DNA of 64,000 bases, taken from contig NZ_BMII01000002.1 of NCBI RefSeq assembly GCF_014641855.1, positions 124,001 through 188,000 of the forward strand, written 5' to 3'. Positions 1 to 8,208 of the stretch are shown here, one piece after another. The translations under genes were made by a program, and so were the position numbers. Source of the stretch: Shewanella inventionis. GTDB lineage: Bacteria > Pseudomonadota > Gammaproteobacteria > Enterobacterales > Shewanellaceae. Each line of letters opens with the position of its first letter. Within the stretch, counting starts at the first letter, position 1. Below the pieces are notes generated by a model. That model did not search any database. It saw only the letters and a list, made by a program, of their open reading frames with translations, and was not told the DNA's origin.

Positions 1-735
1 GATGGCTTTCAATAATGCTAGTTTGCGGTTGGTATCAACTTTGGACTGTTTAAGCCCAATTAAATTAAAAGAAAGATGATATAGACCACGACTATTTATA
101 ATTTCAGGTGATTGTTCAATTTGTTCCGATATGTTGTAACCAAGCGGCTCCCAAGCCGAAATAATGTCTACCTGGTTATCAAGCAACGCTGGCATGAGTT
201 GAGTTGATGTTAAGTAAACGCGTGTTATGGGTAAGTGAGTTTTGTTATACATGATCAATAAACTGTCTAAAAAAAACTCACTGGCACTGCCTTTGATAAT
301 GCCAAGCCGAGCTCCCGCGAGATGATCAAACTGGCGATATTTTTCTGGGGTTAAGCTGAGTAATTTAACGTCATTGTCTGATTCAACAAAACTGGCTAGT
401 ACTGAAAAGTCTGTACGCTGAAAACTATTGAACATGACCACTGTTTCTGAAGCTGTTGCAAAATCAACTTCTTTATTGATTAATGCGTCAAAGCATTTTA
501 CGCCACCATCAAATCTAACGAGCTCTACTTTGAGATTATTCTCGGTAAAATAACCCATTTTTTCAGCTATAAAAAAAGGAGCTGATAAGGGCGTATTCGA
601 CACCGCTATGGTAATAGGTGGTGCGGATTTAGCCGCTTTAGTGTTTGGTTTGGTGGCGTGATCACAGGCAACAACATAACTGAGTATGCTGACGAAGAAA
701 ATGCCCAAGACACGCATATTAGGGACTCTAGCCAT
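1..735 (-). CDS. ABC-type solute-binding lipoprotein (NMT1/SsuA-like), truncated by window edge
   Basis: Reading the minus strand from the ATG at 735 gives 245 open codons with no stop before the window edge, so the C-terminus is missing. The N-terminus has a hydrophobic stretch ending in V-V-A-C, a good lipobox with Cys near residue 24. It is followed by ITIAVSNTPLSAPFFIAEKM and 'GYFTENNLKVELV', the typical opening of NMT1/SsuA-type periplasmic binding proteins (nitrate, sulfonate, thiamine-precursor families). A later segment 'LLDNQVDIISAWEP' also fits that fold. A second ATG at 717 is an alternative start. The ligand cannot be told from the sequence, and a fused signalling domain beyond the edge is possible. 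Confidence 0.75.
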   Translation of the reverse strand, partial: MARVPNMRVLGIFFVSILSYVVACDHATKPNTKAAKSAPPITIAVSNTPLSAPFFIAEKMGYFTENNLKVELVRFDGGVKCFDALINKEVDFATASETVVMFNSFQRTDFSVLASFVESDNDVKLLSLTPEKYRQFDHLAGARLGIIKGSASEFFLDSLLIMYNKTHLPITRVYLTSTQLMPALLDNQVDIISAWEPLGYNISEQIEQSPEIINSRGLYHLSFNLIGLKQSKVDTNRKLALLKAI

Positions 736-1028
736 TAATTACTGTCAATCAATATTAGGTATGGTTAATTGTAGTAATAGTAACAACTTTTGGTAGAGAT
801 ATAACCGCAAAAATTGATTTTATGAATAATATCAATCGATAAAGCTAGTTATAAAGTATTAGTAAAATAAAGTTAGATACAACTTACGGTTTGATAACGT
901 CGAAATCGGGCCGAGACCTCTGTTGTTTTGGGATAGCTCTTTCAAGGATATTTTTGCAGCGAACCTTGTTTAGATTGTTTACTCGCTGCGGGTCACAACA
1001 ATTTTAATCAAGCCATATCACGAAAAAT
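736..1028. other. AT-rich intergenic region, no gene seen
   Basis: I see no open frame with coding character here. A 7-bp perfect inverted repeat, GCAGCGA at 956-962 and TCGCTGC at 983-989, makes a possible stem-loop. No function can be assigned. Confidence 0.4.
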
Positions 1029-1060
1029 AAAGCCCCACAGCATCCTGCTTTGGGGCTTTT
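1029..1060 (-). terminator. Strong intrinsic terminator, best read on the minus strand
   Basis: AAAGCCCCA at 1029-1037 pairs with TGGGGCTTT at 1051-1059, with an inner AGCA/TGCT stem. On the minus strand the stem is followed by a T-rich tail (TTTATTTTT); on the plus strand the tail is broken (TTTTGCTTG). It would therefore end transcription arriving from the OrfA-like gene and the two structured elements at 1.16-1.62 kb. There is no plus-strand gene just upstream for it to serve. Confidence 0.7.
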
Positions 1061-1158
1061 GCTTGCATTGTCTGTGCTTTGTTTACACTTTTGTTTAAGC
1101 CACCTTAACTTTCTAAGAAGATTTGAGTGGTAACGTAAACTCAATCCAGCCTATGGCA

Positions 1159-1362
1159 TGAATAAAAATGACGTTATTGGATATAGAGTCTGGGGACCCA
1201 ATAACGCCTGAACTGTTATGCTCGTTGCAACGGTGCAACTCACGGTAAAGCAAATAAAGCGGCAAGGATGCAAGATATTGTGCGCTTATTGTTATTAGTC
1301 TGCTTTGCTGTGTTATCGACGTGCTGGGGGCGAGTTGATAATACGTTCAAACATCCTTGCCA
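1159..1362. repeat. Structured repeat element, copy 1
   Basis: This is one of two copies of a ~205-bp element. The first ~130 bp are nearly identical to copy 2 (1407-1621). It contains, in plus-strand order, a 9-bp inverted repeat CGTTATTGG/CCAATAACG (1172-1180/1198-1206), a 6-bp hairpin GTTGCA-ACGG-TGCAAC, and an outer pair ggcaaggatg (1261-1270)/catccttgcc (1352-1361). The outer pair encloses an inner stem TTATCGAC (1313-1320)/GTTGATAA (1334-1341). The inner loop shares TGCTGGGG with copy 2 although the stem bases differ. It may be a structured RNA or a small mobile element; the transcribed strand is not certain. Confidence 0.7.
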
Positions 1363-1406
1363 TAACTTAGGTAGAACAGCGTTGTACTAATCACACTTTG
1401 TCTACT

Positions 1407-1621
1407 TGAATAAAAATGACGTTATTGGATATAGAGTCTGGGGACCCAATAACGCCTGAACTGTTATGCTCGTTGCAACGGTGCAACTTACGGTAAAGCA
1501 AATAAAGCGGCAAGGATGTAGATATTGTGCGCTTATTATTAGTATGATTTTTGTTGCTATTTGCTTTGTACTATCAGTCTGCTGGGGAACAAACTGATAG
1601 CACTGTCATACATCCTTGCCA
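1407..1621. repeat. Structured repeat element, copy 2
   Basis: This is the second copy of the element at 1159-1362, lying directly 3' of the OrfA-like gene in that gene's transcription direction. Its outer inverted repeat is a perfect 12 bp: GGCAAGGATGTA (1509-1520) with TACATCCTTGCC (1609-1620). The inner stem is 8 bp: CTATCAGT (1571-1578) with ACTGATAG (1593-1600), with TGCTGGGG in the loop. The region between the two copies differs, while the shared part differs at only a few positions, which points to duplication followed by selective divergence. Confidence 0.7.
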
Positions 1622-1634
1622 AAACGGTTGTTGT

Positions 1635-1886
1635 TTAGCTTGCCATTGTTTGTAGTTGTTGGCTTAATTGAGTAATTTTTTGCTGTAAAAGAGCGATTTC
1701 TGACATGATGGCTCCGCGATTTTCAGCTTTATGGTTTTCGCTATATTTGACCCATTTGTAAACTGTTTTAGCAGAAACACCATATTGTTTGGCAACGTCA
1801 GATAACAGGCGATTGTGCACTTTAACTTCGTTGATGACTTGATGTTGAAAGTCTGCTGGGTATTGTCTGGCAGTTGAAGTATTCAT
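1635..1886 (-). CDS. Lone IS3/IS911 OrfA-like helix-turn-helix protein
   Basis: The protein is 83 aa from the ATG at 1886. That start is preferred because AAGGA lies nine bases ahead of it, whereas the ATG at 1895 overlaps this ribosome-binding site. The N-terminal half (YPADFQHQV... then VAKQYGVSAKTVYKWVK) is the HTH_Tnp_1 DNA-binding domain of IS3-family OrfA. The C-terminus (IALLQQKITQLSQQLQTM) is a short leucine-zipper-like coiled coil, as in OrfA. No DDE orfB follows, and no IS3 termini are evident. It sits 19 bp after a 50-aa ORF and directly before two structured repeats. It is either an IS remnant or a domesticated DNA-binding protein. Confidence 0.7.
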   Translation of the reverse strand: MNTSTARQYPADFQHQVINEVKVHNRLLSDVAKQYGVSAKTVYKWVKYSENHKAENRGAIMSEIALLQQKITQLSQQLQTMAS

Positions 1887-1905
1887 ACGATTCATTCCTT
1901 ACGCT

Positions 1906-2058
1906 TTATTTATACTTGTTCGAACGAGTTTCAACTTCGTCCCATTGGCTGCAACCAAGATGCGCTAAGAAAAAAATGTTTTGACGGCATTGTTCAACCA
2001 GCTTGGCAACGATGTGATTTGCTGATTGGATATTTTTACCTAGGTTTATTTTATTCAT
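1906..2058 (-). CDS. Small 50-aa ORF at the head of the sigma-54 unit
   Basis: The ORF runs from the ATG at 2058 to the stop at 1906 and encodes 50 residues starting MNKINLGKNIQ. An AGGAG ribosome-binding site lies 6 bases before the ATG. It is mostly polar with a short hydrophobic patch (IFFLAHLGC) and two cysteines; I recognise no family. It lies about 70 bases downstream of a -24/-12 promoter-like sequence and 19 bases upstream of the OrfA-like gene, so the two are probably cotranscribed. It could be a leader peptide or a small functional protein. Confidence 0.5.
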   Translation of the reverse strand: MNKINLGKNIQSANHIVAKLVEQCRQNIFFLAHLGCSQWDEVETRSNKYK

Positions 2059-2130
2059 CGCTTTCTCCTACAACTGACAATGGACCGCTTAAAAAACAAA
2101 CTACTACTTAGTAGGTATATAGCTCTATAT

Positions 2131-2146
2131 GAAAAGCTCGTGCCAA
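2131..2146 (-). promoter_or_regulatory. Sigma-54 (-24/-12) promoter-like sequence
   Basis: On the minus strand this reads TTGGCACGAGCTTTTC. The consensus is TTGGCACG-N4-TTGC: the -24 half is perfect and the spacing is correct, while the -12 half is TTTC instead of TTGC. It points at the 50-aa ORF at 2058. A perfect IHF consensus (2174-2186) and a 22-bp dyad (2227-2248) lie upstream, the usual arrangement of an enhancer-dependent promoter. rpoN itself is at 4727-6211 in this window. Confidence 0.6.
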
Positions 2147-2173
2147 CTTTTTTAAAATATTTTTATTGATTAA

Positions 2174-2186
2174 TATCAATTGCTTA
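2174..2186 (+). promoter_or_regulatory. IHF-binding-site consensus
   Basis: TATCAATTGCTTA matches the IHF consensus WATCARNNNNTTR at every defined position. It lies between the -24/-12 element (2131-2146) and the dyad (2227-2248), where DNA bending would bring an enhancer-bound activator to the promoter. Confidence 0.55.
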
Positions 2187-2226
2187 CTGATTTTTGCGTG
2201 TTTTTGGGTAAATTGACCTCTGATTT

Positions 2227-2248
2227 AATTGGTGCATTTGCACTAATT
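2227..2248. promoter_or_regulatory. 22-bp dyad, possible activator (enhancer) site
   Basis: AATTGGTGCA-TT-TGCACTAATT is an inverted repeat with 9 of 10 positions symmetric. It is about 80 bp upstream of the sigma-54-like promoter, a normal distance for a bacterial enhancer-binding protein. Its half-sites are in the opposite order from the NtrC consensus, so I do not name the activator. Confidence 0.45.
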
Positions 2249-2364
2249 TGGTGAGCAGATCGATTAACCACAAAGTATTGGTATCAATTGAGGGGGCAGT
2301 ATGGCTGGTATTTATGGCAATAAAAGGTCACGTTAATGACAATATAAGGACGTTTTCAGAGATT

Positions 2365-2469
2365 GCGGGCTTAGATAATGTGAGCTTAGGTAATGCGAGC
2401 TTAGAGATTGCGGGCTTAGAGATTACGGGCTTAGATAATGTGAGCTTAGAGATTGCGGGCTTAGAAATG
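2365..2469. repeat. Seven tandem copies of a 15-bp repeat
   Basis: Seven degenerate 15-bp units of the form G-Y-G-R-GCTTAGA-D-A-W-T follow each other without gaps. In one plus frame they translate as pentads such as AGLDN-VSLGN-ASLEI, which resemble pentapeptide repeats. The open frame around them (2248-2505) has only a TTG start overlapping the dyad and no convincing ribosome-binding site, so I call a DNA repeat and not a gene. Confidence 0.7.
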
Positions 2470-2818
2470 ACGCTGTATTGCTTGCATAGGCAATATTACT
2501 GGTGAACGACCAATATCAATCAGCACAAGAGTGTGATCATTCTTACTGGTTAACATCGCTTATAGCGTCGTTAGAAATTTTGAAGGTAGAACAACTAACT
2601 AGCTGCAAATTATGCCTTATTCTAAGCGATTTTCCCTACGCCATCTCTGATCACTTATTTAGCCTGATGGTATAAGATGTGCGAATTGGAACCCGCTTAA
2701 CATAAAAGATCTTTGTTTATTTATACCACAGGCTTTATTAAGTTAATCATACTAACCTTATATATCATGAGGTTAAACTTACCACGCAATAAGCACTTAA
2801 TGGTTTTAGCGTTTGGCT
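2470..2818. other. Intergenic region downstream of ptsO, no gene seen
   Basis: No convincing ORF is present in either direction. I see no clear terminator for the minus-strand ptsO operon that ends at 2819. Confidence 0.4.
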
Positions 2819-3088
2819 TTAGCAACATTCGTCGAACTTGTCGTTAATTAGGTTGCACACAGCGTCTAAAGCGGCTTCTGCGTCTGGGCCTGTGGCTGTC
2901 ACTGTGATCATTTTACCTATTCCGCTTTCTAGCATAAGTAACCCGAGTACACTGGCTGCACTGGCTTGTTTATCTGCCTGGATTAATGTGATTTGGGCGT
3001 TGAAGTCTGCGGCCAACATGGCCAGTTTTGTCGCTGCACGAGCATGTAAACCCAATTTATTTGAGATAGTGACTTGGCGTTCTAACAT
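2819..3088 (-). CDS. ptsO: Nitrogen-PTS phosphocarrier protein NPr
   Basis: This 89-aa HPr-family protein accepts phosphate from EI-Ntr (PtsP) and passes it to EIIA-Ntr (PtsN), a regulatory rather than sugar-transporting PTS branch in the cytoplasm. The active-site motif GLHARAA carries the phosphorylated His15, and the family length (about 90 aa) fits. The C-terminus ends in two cysteines. It is the last gene of the rpoN-hpf-ptsN-rapZ-ptsO cluster, 19 bp after rapZ, the order seen in many gammaproteobacteria. Confidence 0.95.
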   Translation of the reverse strand: MLERQVTISNKLGLHARAATKLAMLAADFNAQITLIQADKQASAASVLGLLMLESGIGKMITVTATGPDAEAALDAVCNLINDKFDECC

Positions 3089-3107
3089 TGTTGCTGCTCC
3101 GCGAGGG

Positions 3108-3971
3108 CTAAGGGTTATTTTCGTTAATATTTAGCTCTCTATGGCGTGCATTAACAGTGTGCTTACTGCCTTGCCTGAACCGTTTTGCCAGTTGATCGGT
3201 AATATAAACTGACCTATGTTGCCCGCCTGTACAGCCAATTGCAATCGTTAAGTAGCTGCGATTATTTCGCTCTAGGTGTGGCATCCAGGTCTCGAATAAA
3301 TTTTCGATTTGCCAAATAAACTTATTAACTAACGGCTGACGTCCAAGAAACTCTTGTACTGGCTCATCAAGACCTGTAAAAGGCCTTAGTTCAATTTCCC
3401 AGTGTGGGTTGGGTAAAAAGCGCACGTCAAACATAAAGTCAGCCTCGGTGGGCATACCATGCTTAAAACCAAAGGACTCAAAATTAATCACTAATTCTTT
3501 ATCTACACTGCCAAGCAATATTTGTCTTACTTGGTCACTAAGCTCGTAAATATTTAATGCAGATGTATCAACATAGTGATCGACAATTTTGGCGATAGGT
3601 TCTAATAAGCGGCCTTCTAACTTGATGGCTTCTTGAAGCGAAATTTGATTCTTTGATAGCGGGTGTAATCGGCGAGTTTCACTGTAACGTTTAAGTAAAA
3701 CTTTGTCGCTGGAGTTTAAAAAGAAACTGGTTATCTCGGTATCAGGTTGTAGCATCGCCAGCTGCTCTTGTAACACTTTGCCTTGTTCAGCAATATTACG
3801 AACATCGACACTGATGGCCACCAAGTCATTACTGCCTTTTAATTGCGCCAGTAACGTGCCGATAAGTGGCAACGGGAGATTATCAACACAGTAATAACCT
3901 AAATCTTCTAGCACTCTTAAGGCGACAGATTTACCTGAGCCAGACCGCCCAGATACGATGACGAGTTTCAT
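3108..3971 (-). CDS. rapZ: RNase adapter protein RapZ
   Basis: The protein has 287 aa. In enterobacteria RapZ binds the sRNA GlmZ and delivers it to RNase E, controlling glucosamine-6-phosphate synthase. The N-terminal Walker A motif GRSGSGKS is at residues 8-15. The C-terminal domain has the conserved [11 protein letters not shown] near residue 246 and a basic tail used for RNA binding. The start codon overlaps the ptsN stop in an ATGA arrangement, indicating translational coupling. Whether a GlmZ-like sRNA exists in this organism is not shown here. Confidence 0.95.
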   Translation of the reverse strand: MKLVIVSGRSGSGKSVALRVLEDLGYYCVDNLPLPLIGTLLAQLKGSNDLVAISVDVRNIAEQGKVLQEQLAMLQPDTEITSFFLNSSDKVLLKRYSETRRLHPLSKNQISLQEAIKLEGRLLEPIAKIVDHYVDTSALNIYELSDQVRQILLGSVDKELVINFESFGFKHGMPTEADFMFDVRFLPNPHWEIELRPFTGLDEPVQEFLGRQPLVNKFIWQIENLFETWMPHLERNNRSYLTIAIGCTGGQHRSVYITDQLAKRFRQGSKHTVNARHRELNINENNP

Positions 3972-4411
3972 GCGGTGATTACCTGATAGAGTTCAGTTGA
4001 GTCGTGGATTTTACGAAGCTGTTTTAGTACTTGTTTGTCGCTGAGCTTTTGCGCCATTGATGACAAGGTACTTAAATGTTGCTGGCACTGATCGGCTGGC
4101 ACTAACAAAGCAAACAGTATATCTACAGGCTGTTTATCGATAGCATCAAACTGGATTGGCTCTTCACATTTTATAAAAATGCCAATAGGGTGATCGATTG
4201 TTGTCAATCGGCCATGAGGTATCGCGATACCATTGCCTATACCTGTGCTACCCATTTTTTCCCGCGCGAGGAGACTTTCAAAAACCTCTTGCGAAGATAG
4301 GGTCGGGTACTGGGCAGCGACGATATCGCTGATAAGTTCCAGTACCTTTTTCTTACTGCCCGGTGTGGCACAGGTGGTGCATTCCGGCTGCAGGATGGTA
4401 CAAAGTTCCAT
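3968..4411 (-). CDS. ptsN: Nitrogen regulatory EIIA-Ntr (PtsN)
   Basis: This 147-aa PTS EIIA type 2 domain is the terminal phosphate acceptor of the nitrogen PTS. In E. coli it regulates K+ transport and other targets according to its phosphorylation state. The active-site His is His66 in GIAIPHGRL. The N-terminus carries a Cys-rich stretch (Cys4, Cys11, Cys14) with no assigned role. It starts 2 bp after the hpf stop and overlaps rapZ by 4 bp. Confidence 0.95.
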   Translation of the reverse strand: MELCTILQPECTTCATPGSKKKVLELISDIVAAQYPTLSSQEVFESLLAREKMGSTGIGNGIAIPHGRLTTIDHPIGIFIKCEEPIQFDAIDKQPVDILFALLVPADQCQQHLSTLSSMAQKLSDKQVLKQLRKIHDSTELYQVITA

Positions 4412-4413
4412 CG

Positions 4414-4701
4414 TTAGTGTTTTGTATACTTCTCTTTGTGTTTAATTACCTGACGATCGAGCTTGTCTATCAGGGCGTCTATTGCTGCATACATGTCGGT
4501 ATGTTCTGACATGGCAAAAATTTCTCCGCCTTTTAGGCTGATTTTTGCTTCTGCTTTTTGTTGTAACTTTTCTACGTTGAGCACAACGTGAACATTATTG
4601 ATCTGATCGAAGTGCCGTTCAAGCTTTGAAAATTTTTCCTGAACGTACTCTCGTAAAGATTCGGTTATTTCAACATGATGCCCAGATAGATTGATTTGCA
4701 T
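4414..4701 (-). CDS. hpf: Ribosome hibernation promoting factor HPF (short form)
   Basis: The 95-aa protein matches the short HPF/YfiA family in length and sequence (MQINLSGHHVEITESLREYV at the N-terminus). HPF binds the 30S decoding centre and promotes inactive 100S ribosome dimers in stationary phase, together with RMF. No long-HPF C-terminal dimerisation domain is present. The gene follows rpoN by 25 bp and precedes ptsN by 2 bp. Confidence 0.95.
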   Translation of the reverse strand: MQINLSGHHVEITESLREYVQEKFSKLERHFDQINNVHVVLNVEKLQQKAEAKISLKGGEIFAMSEHTDMYAAIDALIDKLDRQVIKHKEKYTKH

Positions 4702-4726
4702 TACACATCTCCATTGTTGAGTAAAA

Positions 4727-6211
4727 TTATAGACTCTTACGTTGGTTTGAGGGCGGGATTAGCATTGCCTCACGGTATTTTGCAATCGTACGACGAGCAA
4801 CGTTTATGCCCTGTTCTGCCAGAAGTTCTGCCATTTTGCTGTCGCTAAGTGGTTTTTTCTGGTTTTCTGCAGCGACCAGCTTCTTAATAAAGGCGCGGAT
4901 TGCTGTTGATGAGCACTCTCCACCATCGTCAGTACTGACATGGCTGGAGAAAAAGTATTTTAGTTCAAATAACCCTCGTGGGGTGTGCATGTATTTTTGT
5001 GTCGTGACACGCGAAATGGTCGACTCGTGCATTTCGACTGCTTCTGCAATGTCGTTTAGTACCATGGGTTTCATGGCTTCTTCGCCGTATTCGAAAAACC
5101 CTTGTTGGAATTGCACAATACAATTGGCTACTTTTAATAGGGTATCATTTCGGCTTTCAAGGCTTTTGATAAACCATTTTGCTTCTTGCAAATGCCCACG
5201 AATAAATTGGGTATCTGACGGGTTTTTGCTGCTACGTGCCATGGCCGCATATTGTTGATTAACACCAATTTTGGGCATATTGTCTGGATTTAATTCAACA
5301 ACCCAACGACCGTTCTTTTTAAACACGGTGACATCAGGGATGACATATTCATCTTCAGTTGCGGTAATCAATAACCCTGGACGAGGATTAAGTGACTGAA
5401 TGAGGGTAATCGCATCGCGTAGTTCATCTTCTTTTAGACGAGTTTTACGCATTAATAACCTAAAATCGCGGCCAGCAATCAAATCTAAATAGTCTTTGAT
5501 AAGCATGCGCGCATTATCAATATGTGGGGTTGAGTCGGCATATTGAGCTAGCTGAATGAGTAGGCATTCACTGAGATCGCGCGCAGCTACACCTACGGGA
5601 TCAAAATGTTGGATCCGCTTCAGTACCGCTTGTACCTCGTCAAGTTCAATGCTTTCATCGCCCATTGCTTCTAGTATTTCTTCTGTACTTTGGGTGAGAT
5701 AGCCGCGTTCATCGATGGCATCAATGATGGCTGTTGCAATGGCAAGGTCGGTGTCTGAAAACGGGGTTAAGTTTTTTTGCCACTCTAAATGTTCATATAA
5801 CCCTTCGGTGGTTTCACCCTGAAAAGGCATATCGTCGTCACGCATGCTGGCGCTGCCTGAACCAGACATGGGTGATGCGGTGTAGACTTCATCCCATGTG
5901 GTATCCATGGGGAGATCGTCCATGGTTTCTTTACTGATAGATTCAGTGGTGTCGACGGTTGAAGTGTCTTTTTCTACACTGACATTGCTATTGTCACTGA
6001 AGTCGGTGTCTGATTGATCTCGGCTTTCTTTTAATGGATCTTTGGCTTGAGAAAATTCATCTTCTATTTCAAGCAGTGGGTTTGAGTCCAATGCTTGTTG
6101 GATTTCTTGCTGTAGCTCCAATGAAGATAATTGCAGCAAGCGAATGGCTTGCTGCAATTGAGGGGTCATAGTTAGGTGTTGACCCATTTTAAGTTGGAGT
6201 GACGCTTTCAT
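4727..6211 (-). CDS. rpoN: RNA polymerase sigma-54 factor
   Basis: The protein has 494 aa (E. coli 477). The N-terminal region I ([20 protein letters not shown] and following) interacts with AAA+ activators. An acidic, Ser/Asp-rich region II spans about residues 50-130. The C-terminal RpoN box [10 protein letters not shown] is at residues 472-481 and reads the -24 element. It directs RNA polymerase to TGGCAC-N5-TTGC promoters; two candidates lie in this window (2131-2146 minus strand, 40075-40090 plus strand). A 143-bp gap separates it from lptB, so it may have its own promoter. Confidence 0.97.
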   Translation of the reverse strand: MKASLQLKMGQHLTMTPQLQQAIRLLQLSSLELQQEIQQALDSNPLLEIEDEFSQAKDPLKESRDQSDTDFSDNSNVSVEKDTSTVDTTESISKETMDDLPMDTTWDEVYTASPMSGSGSASMRDDDMPFQGETTEGLYEHLEWQKNLTPFSDTDLAIATAIIDAIDERGYLTQSTEEILEAMGDESIELDEVQAVLKRIQHFDPVGVAARDLSECLLIQLAQYADSTPHIDNARMLIKDYLDLIAGRDFRLLMRKTRLKEDELRDAITLIQSLNPRPGLLITATEDEYVIPDVTVFKKNGRWVVELNPDNMPKIGVNQQYAAMARSSKNPSDTQFIRGHLQEAKWFIKSLESRNDTLLKVANCIVQFQQGFFEYGEEAMKPMVLNDIAEAVEMHESTISRVTTQKYMHTPRGLFELKYFFSSHVSTDDGGECSSTAIRAFIKKLVAAENQKKPLSDSKMAELLAEQGINVARRTIAKYREAMLIPPSNQRKSL

Positions 6212-6354
6212 TTACCGCTTATCCCTAGATGATTTCCATAAAAATAATAATTTCGATAACTGTAGTGGATTGCCACATACGTCGGTGTCATATAACGCTA
6301 TTTCGGTATCGTTCAACGCAATGAATTAGATAGGTTAAAAGACTTATCACTTAA

Positions 6355-7086
6355 CTATAGCTTGAATTGTTCACCTAAGTACACAGCTCGAACTTGTTGA
6401 TTGCTCAAGATCTCATCAGGTGTGCCTTCTGCAATTAAATTTCCTTGACTTACAATGTAAGCTCTCTCGCATACGTCAAGTGTTTCGCGCACATTATGGT
6501 CGGTGATAAGTACCCCTAAACCACGGCTTTTAAGCTGTTGAATAATTTTTTTAATGTCGATAACAGAGATAGGGTCAACACCGGCAAAGGGCTCATCAAG
6601 TAAAATAAATTTGGGGTTGGCAGCCAATGCTCGGGCAATCTCTACACGCCGACGCTCACCACCCGATAACGACATACCCTGGCTGTCGCGAATATGGGTA
6701 ATGTGAAACTCTTCAAGAAGGTGTTGAAGCTGCTCAATGCGCTCATCATTACTGAGTTCTTTGCGCGTTTGTAACACGGCCATGATATTGTCATGCACGG
6801 TGAGTTTACGAAAAATACTGGCTTCTTGCGGTAAATAGCCAATACCTTTGCGGGCTCTTAGGTGCATTGGATCTGATGTTAGATCATCGTTATCGATTAA
6901 AATACGGCCTTTATCGCTTTTAACTAATCCAACAACCATATAAAACGTTGTTGTCTTACCGGCGCCATTTGGGCCCAATAAACCTACTATTTGCCCCGTT
7001 TTAACAGTTAAGCTTACGTCTTTTACGACTTGGCGAGCTTTGTAGCTTTTGGCTAAGTTTTCAGCGGTTAGGGTAATTTGGGTCAT
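6355..7086 (-). CDS. lptB: LPS export ABC transporter ATPase LptB
   Basis: This 243-aa ABC ATPase powers extraction of LPS from the inner membrane by LptFG. Walker A GPNGAGKT is at residues 38-45, the signature LSGGE at 140-144 and Walker B LLDEP with Asp164/Glu165. The start overlaps the lptA stop by 4 bp. It is part of kdsD-kdsC-lptC-lptA-lptB, which couples Kdo synthesis with LPS transport. Confidence 0.97.
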   Translation of the reverse strand: MTQITLTAENLAKSYKARQVVKDVSLTVKTGQIVGLLGPNGAGKTTTFYMVVGLVKSDKGRILIDNDDLTSDPMHLRARKGIGYLPQEASIFRKLTVHDNIMAVLQTRKELSNDERIEQLQHLLEEFHITHIRDSQGMSLSGGERRRVEIARALAANPKFILLDEPFAGVDPISVIDIKKIIQQLKSRGLGVLITDHNVRETLDVCERAYIVSQGNLIAEGTPDEILSNQQVRAVYLGEQFKL

Positions 7087-7661
7087 GGTTTAATCTGCTT
7101 GTTAACTGGGATCTCGGGCAGCTTTTGTTTAGGTGCTGACTCGTCTTGGAAGTTTTCAGGCTGAATAATGGTGATAACACGATCTTGGCCTTTACCCGTG
7201 CTTTCAGCGATGAGCTCCTGGGCTTTAATATTGTATTTAATCAGGTTGCCCGTTACCTGGCTGCCAGCTTGGTCGAGTTTAGCATTACCGGTTAGGGTTA
7301 GCGTGGTTGTGGCAAGGTCATAGCTGATTTCGTTAGCACTGGCTGTACCGATTTTGCCATCATCTAATTCTTGAGAAAACGTTGCTGGTTTGCCTGTGGC
7401 GATTAGGCGTTTTGACGCGCTATTTTCTGGTGTAAAAGCGCGTAGCTCATCGGCATTAATGTTAATTGTACCTTGCACAACAGTAACTGGGCCGTTAAAG
7501 ACGATTTGATTGTTTTTAATGTCGGCAGACTGGCTCACCGCAGCAATTTTTAGCTCTTGCTTTAGATCACCTTGTTTGGCCATTACTGGCATGCTCAGCA
7601 TACAAAGTAAACCACTCAATAGCACAGCGGCATTGGCGCGATGTCGTTTATTGTGACTCAT
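7083..7661 (-). CDS. lptA: LPS periplasmic bridge protein LptA
   Basis: The 192-aa protein has an N-terminal signal peptide (hydrophobic [15 protein letters not shown], cleavage after AMA-like VMA). The OstA/LptA beta-jellyroll follows, with the conserved NADELRAF region and repeated strand motifs. LptA oligomers span the periplasm between LptC and the LptDE translocon. It overlaps lptC by 14 bp and lptB by 4 bp. The C-terminal tail is Pro/Lys-rich and presumably flexible. Confidence 0.93.
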   Translation of the reverse strand: MSHNKRHRANAAVLLSGLLCMLSMPVMAKQGDLKQELKIAAVSQSADIKNNQIVFNGPVTVVQGTININADELRAFTPENSASKRLIATGKPATFSQELDDGKIGTASANEISYDLATTTLTLTGNAKLDQAGSQVTGNLIKYNIKAQELIAESTGKGQDRVITIIQPENFQDESAPKQKLPEIPVNKQIKP

Positions 7662-8208
7662 ATGTTCCTTCTACTTGGCTTAGTAGCGATAATTTTTGCG
7701 AATTCAAGTCAGCATGTAGGCCTAAACCTTGAATCATAAACCCTTTACCTTTGATATACACCATATCTTGTGAACTGCCTATCATGGTTGATAAATCAAG
7801 GGCGACAGCTTGCGTTGTTAATGACTGTAAAGGCTCTTCGATATCTATGGCGTCGATAATAACATTATTTTCTAAGCTGACCTGATTGGTTTGTTTATTT
7901 AATTGACCTCTATCTGCGCTGAGTTGCCATTGGGCTTTGCCATTTTCTGGGTAAATTAAATAAACTGGCTCTGTAAAATGGGTGATGTCACTCGAAGCGT
8001 AGTGTTCCATGTGTTTTGCAGTCACTTTACTTTCTATAAAACCTTGCGCGTTGAATTCGGTCGTTTTAAGGTCATCAGCGATAAAGTCTGGGCGTTCGAC
8101 ACCCACAACTTGAATCGCATCCATTTCGCTACGTTTCACTTGTGTTTGCCAGTACAGCGCAAGTGCAAGGCCAAAAAAAGCAGTAATCCCTATGGTGACT
8201 CTGTTCAT
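7648..8208 (-). CDS. lptC: LPS export protein LptC
   Basis: This 186-aa protein is anchored by a single N-terminal membrane segment (ITIGITAFFGLALALYW region) with a periplasmic LptC/YrbK jellyroll. It receives LPS from the LptB2FG complex and hands it to LptA. It overlaps kdsC by 4 bp and lptA by 14 bp, consistent with a tightly coupled operon. Length and membrane topology match the family. Confidence 0.92.
   Translation of the reverse strand: MNRVTIGITAFFGLALALYWQTQVKRSEMDAIQVVGVERPDFIADDLKTTEFNAQGFIESKVTAKHMEHYASSDITHFTEPVYLIYPENGKAQWQLSADRGQLNKQTNQVSLENNVIIDAIDIEEPLQSLTTQAVALDLSTMIGSSQDMVYIKGKGFMIQGLGLHADLNSQKLSLLSQVEGTYESQ

Noticed and set aside
1159..1621. Integron attC sites or a group II intron
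   Set aside because: No R'/R'' core sites in the right arrangement, no integrase and no reverse transcriptase or domain V-like hairpin seen.
2227..2248. NtrC binding site
   Set aside because: The half-sites are GTGCA-N2-TGCAC, the reverse order of the TGCAC-N7-GTGCA type NtrC site; the activator is left unnamed.
2248..2505. 85-aa open frame containing pentapeptide-like repeats
   Set aside because: Only a TTG start inside a regulatory dyad, no ribosome-binding site, and the repeat itself explains the open frame.
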